Shown here: positions 22,956 to 25,059 of the stretch, piece after piece
Position numbering within the stretch: position 1 is the first letter of the stretch
How the letters are laid out: each line of letters opens with the position of its first letter
Source of the DNA: a virus
Reading direction: 5' to 3' (one strand)
DNA length: 25,059 nucleotides
Virus record (IMG/VR): IMGVR_UViG_3300025840_000226
Location: 1-25,059 of that record
Position numbers and translations under genes: made by a program
The notes under the pieces: generated by a model
The model's input: only the letters and a program-made list of their open reading frames with translations
What the model was told of the DNA's origin: nothing
Databases searched by the model: none

Positions 22956-24156
22956 AACCGTTTTTTGTTTTATCTTCCCAATTGCGGAAGGTTATATTAC
23001 CTACTAAGTAGGCTTCTTTTTCAAGCTCTAAAAGAGCGTCTGATTCATTAGTGTTAGATGTTTGTACTTCTCCTAACCTACCTTCAAGATTCTGAATATG
23101 ATGAACCATTTCATGTGTAAATGATCTCATAACATCTTTAGGGTGCCTTCCTTGTGTGTATAGCACTATTGTATTTTCGTTAGGATCATAGTAAGCTGTT
23201 TTACCAAAGAATTGTTCTGATTCAGCTAAGTCTTTTCTAATTTTAACTTCAGGTAAAGGTTGTATGTTCATACCTTCGTCTAACATATACTCTAAAATAG
23301 AAGCCATGTAAGGGGTATAATCAAATGTACCCTTAGTTGATTGATTTTCTAAACCTACCCGTATATGATCTTCTTCGAATGTTACCTTTACTCCTGGTGA
23401 TTCAATTTGGTTTCGAATTCTGTTATATAAAGTTACTAACTTTGCTCTATCTTCAGATCTTATTATCGAGTGAGGAGCAATAGGTGCACCAGAACTATTT
23501 TCTTTAATATCTTCTTTAAACCATGTGTCAAAAAGACCATCTATCTTATCTTTCATTACTTCAGATATAATACTCTTTTTTAACATGTTTACTATCTTTA
23601 ATATTTCTTCTCTTTTTAACTCTTTAGGAAAAAAGTCTTTTACTTGATCTAAGTTTCCTGATAGTAGAGCTTTTCTAAAATCAGTAGCTCTTGTTCCTCC
23701 TTCGTTACTACCTATAATTAAACCTTCTACATTAGGCCTGTTTTTAAATGTAGATATACGTCTAAGGTCTCCTAAATCTTCTTTACTTCGTATTCCTGTT
23801 ACTGCGTAAAAATGCTCGTCAGAATTAGACTTAGCATATTCTTTTGCAGCCATCATAGGATTTTTTTCTCCTATAATTACTTCTACGCCTGGTAGATACT
23901 TACTATAAATATCCCAAACGGCTTTTGATTCTTTAGCCGTTATACCGTTACGAATACCTCCTCCTATAAAAACTACTACCTTTCTTATTGGTTCTACTAC
24001 AGTATCATCTTCTCTAAGAGCGTCTACACCTATTTCCTTATAGTTGGATAGGTTATAAACTTTGCCTTTATGAGAACCATTTAAAAGTCTTTTTACAACT
24101 TCAAAATGTCCTCTATGAGGTGGTTTATATGCTCCTGGATAAAGTGCTGTAGCCAT
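22942..24156 (-). CDS. Nucleotidyltransferase fused to a zinc-metallopeptidase-like domain
   Basis: The N-terminal half of this 404-aa protein is a cytidylyltransferase/NMNAT-type domain. It has Y-P-G-A-Y-K-P-P-H14-R-G-H17 (the HxGH nucleotide-binding motif), V-V-F-I-G-G-G-I-R at 61-69, and G-G-T-R-A-T-D-F-R at 153-161 in the place of the second S-x-T-x-x-R motif. It would transfer a nucleotide from ATP or CTP to a phosphorylated acceptor such as NMN; the acceptor is unknown. After a linker (about 215-235) comes a domain with S-F-T-H348-E349-M-V-H352-H, a zincin HExxH site, followed by L-E-L-E-K-E381-A-Y as a possible third ligand. The start is coupled to the kinase stop (TAATG). There is no frameshift or internal start evident, so the fusion appears real. 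Confidence 0.8.
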   Translation of the reverse strand: MATALYPGAYKPPHRGHFEVVKRLLNGSHKGKVYNLSNYKEIGVDALREDDTVVEPIRKVVVFIGGGIRNGITAKESKAVWDIYSKYLPGVEVIIGEKNPMMAAKEYAKSNSDEHFYAVTGIRSKEDLGDLRRISTFKNRPNVEGLIIGSNEGGTRATDFRKALLSGNLDQVKDFFPKELKREEILKIVNMLKKSIISEVMKDKIDGLFDTWFKEDIKENSSGAPIAPHSIIRSEDRAKLVTLYNRIRNQIESPGVKVTFEEDHIRVGLENQSTKGTFDYTPYMASILEYMLDEGMNIQPLPEVKIRKDLAESEQFFGKTAYYDPNENTIVLYTQGRHPKDVMRSFTHEMVHHIQNLEGRLGEVQTSNTNESDALLELEKEAYLVGNITFRNWEDKTKNGYGIT

Positions 24157-25059
24157 TATGAAAGAAAGTTCTGTATTTTTTGATTTATCTGAGCAGGTGT
24201 TGAGTGTTTTAACTTTTCTTGAAAAACTGGGCTAAATATTAGTTCGGAAATATTATCTAATATGTCTTTGTTTCTCTCTGCAGCATTTTCTTTTGACCTA
24301 CGGTGAGATTTAAGTTTATTTTTCATTTTATCATCTCCAGGACCTACACCGTTTTTTCTATACCAGTCAGTAAAGTACTTTTTGAGCTCTCTATCTTCAC
24401 TGTAGTCCTCTACATCATAATCTATATCCTTAACTGCTTTGTAAAATTCCTGTTCCTCTTGATCAGACATTTCATAGGGCTGTCTAAAAGAAGAACCTTC
24501 TATACCTTCTTTTTCATTAAGTCTTTCTAAGTAATCTGATATGCCTGCGGCTCCATTTTTAGCAGCAGTATTAAATTCCTGTATATACTTATTAAACTCC
24601 CCTCCTCTATCGTTTACAAAGATTGAAAGATTTCCTTTTAACATTTTGTTATAATCGTCTATTAGATTATAAACATTACGCCAGGTTTGAAAAACAGCTG
24701 AGCCAGGAATTTGTCTTTTGCGTCTGGCATTTGAAAGATAGGCTATAATTGGATGAGTATAAACCATCACCATATAGATGTCATATCCTTTTTTAAGGAT
24801 TTCATCTATTTTAGAAGAGTTAGATGCAGTAGTATCCCAAACAAATGATTCTTTATTGCTTGACAGGTCTTCTGCTTCCTTGTTGGCTGCTGCGACCCCT
24901 GGGCTGAGTTTGTTGTATGCTGGGTGATTCGGATCCTCTACGTATTTGTCTGGGTTGACCAGGGGTAGAGATCCGAGTTCGAGTTGGTTGAGAAGGTATG
25001 ACTTCCCTGCTCCAGCTCCTCCCGCCATTACTACGAGTTTGGGTTTGTTGCGGCCTTCT
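24156..25059 (-). CDS. P-loop kinase, zeta-toxin-like (partial, N-terminus outside window)
   Basis: The frame is open through the right edge. The ATG at 25028 is internal: the residues before it, K-P-K-L-V-V, form the beta strand leading into the P-loop G-G-A-G-A-G-K-S, so the true start lies beyond 25059. After the P-loop come V-N-P-D-K-Y, F-V-W-D-T-T-A-S-N (Walker-B-like strand), Y-D-I-Y-M-V-M-V-Y-T-H-P and R-R-K-R-Q-I-P (possible lid arginines). This resembles zeta-toxin/UDP-GlcNAc-kinase-type enzymes. The last 130 residues are charged helices with K-S-H-R-R-S-K-E. No antitoxin is visible, so a toxin role is unsupported. It is more likely a small-molecule or nucleotide kinase working with the adjoining nucleotidyltransferase and phosphatase (inference). 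Confidence 0.7.
   Translation of the reverse strand, partial: EGRNKPKLVVMAGGAGAGKSYLLNQLELGSLPLVNPDKYVEDPNHPAYNKLSPGVAAANKEAEDLSSNKESFVWDTTASNSSKIDEILKKGYDIYMVMVYTHPIIAYLSNARRKRQIPGSAVFQTWRNVYNLIDDYNKMLKGNLSIFVNDRGGEFNKYIQEFNTAAKNGAAGISDYLERLNEKEGIEGSSFRQPYEMSDQEEQEFYKAVKDIDYDVEDYSEDRELKKYFTDWYRKNGVGPGDDKMKNKLKSHRRSKENAAERNKDILDNISELIFSPVFQEKLKHSTPAQINQKIQNFLS

Noticed and set aside
23904-23911. TATAAATA octamer as an additional promoter
   Set aside because: It lies inside the nucleotidyltransferase frame with no gene start nearby. It is recorded only as a background hit for the motif finding.
24156-25059. Zeta toxin of a toxin-antitoxin pair
   Set aside because: Only general P-loop kinase features are visible, there is no small epsilon-like antitoxin gene next to it, and its neighbours are metabolic enzymes in one operon.
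1-25059. tRNA genes, diversity-generating retroelement, insertion sequences
   Set aside because: No cloverleaf-like sequences in the gaps, no reverse transcriptase, and no transposase or terminal repeats were seen. The gaps are mostly below 80 nt, and the longest is about 160 nt before gp22.

Overview
This window reads as the head-assembly region of a tailed phage of the T4-like (myovirus) lineage. All 26 genes I can support lie on the minus strand, so they are transcribed from high to low coordinates. They are tightly packed, with many ATGA or TAATG overlaps. The DNA is AT-rich. Many starts lack a clear Shine-Dalgarno sequence and instead follow an A/T-rich leader; gp14-like, TerL and the adhesin do have AGGA-type sites. 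I see no integrase, host gene or tRNA. The tail-adhesin repeats, the leader style and the accessory proteins suggest an uncultured marine phage, possibly of a Bacteroidota host. That host guess is weak.

Layout in transcription order. (1) 25059-21845: a P-loop kinase (truncated by the window edge), a nucleotidyltransferase fused to a zinc-metallopeptidase-like domain, a HAD phosphatase and a Cys4 zinc-ribbon protein. (2) 21816-20306: a coiled-coil protein with a C-terminal membrane helix, two small basic Cys-containing proteins (one only 48 aa) and a ParB-like protein. (3) 20267-14303: two large acidic proteins, a 129-aa protein, a 500-aa protein that may be a nuclease, and the large terminase gp17. 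(4) 14275-9155: portal gp20, an all-alpha protein, a 77-aa basic protein, a 508-aa core-type protein with an EF-hand-like loop, and prohead protease gp21. (5) 9119-5596: a 211-aa protein, scaffold gp22 and major capsid protein gp23, with one terminator before gp22 and one after gp23. (6) 5518-2707: neck proteins resembling gp13, gp14 and gp15, plus a 106-aa protein. (7) 2639-1: the N-terminal 879 residues of a very long repeat adhesin.

The most interesting signal is a set of otherwise unrelated proteins that share short helical N-terminal tags ending in a T4 gp21-type cleavage site (L/I-x-E followed by A or G). This is the design of T4 capsid-targeting sequences. The predicted protease, scaffold and capsid protein are all present, so the window may encode a protein cargo that is loaded into the prohead and then trimmed. 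The clearest case is the 77-aa protein. Immediately after its predicted cleavage site it copies the first about 20 residues of the mature major capsid protein. A second shared motif follows predicted cleavage sites in the two acidic proteins.

Nearly every true intergenic gap carries the octamer TATTTATA in the sense direction (TATAAATA, the T4 late-promoter consensus, on the opposite strand). The gp22-gp23 leader also holds two inverted repeats of identical geometry.
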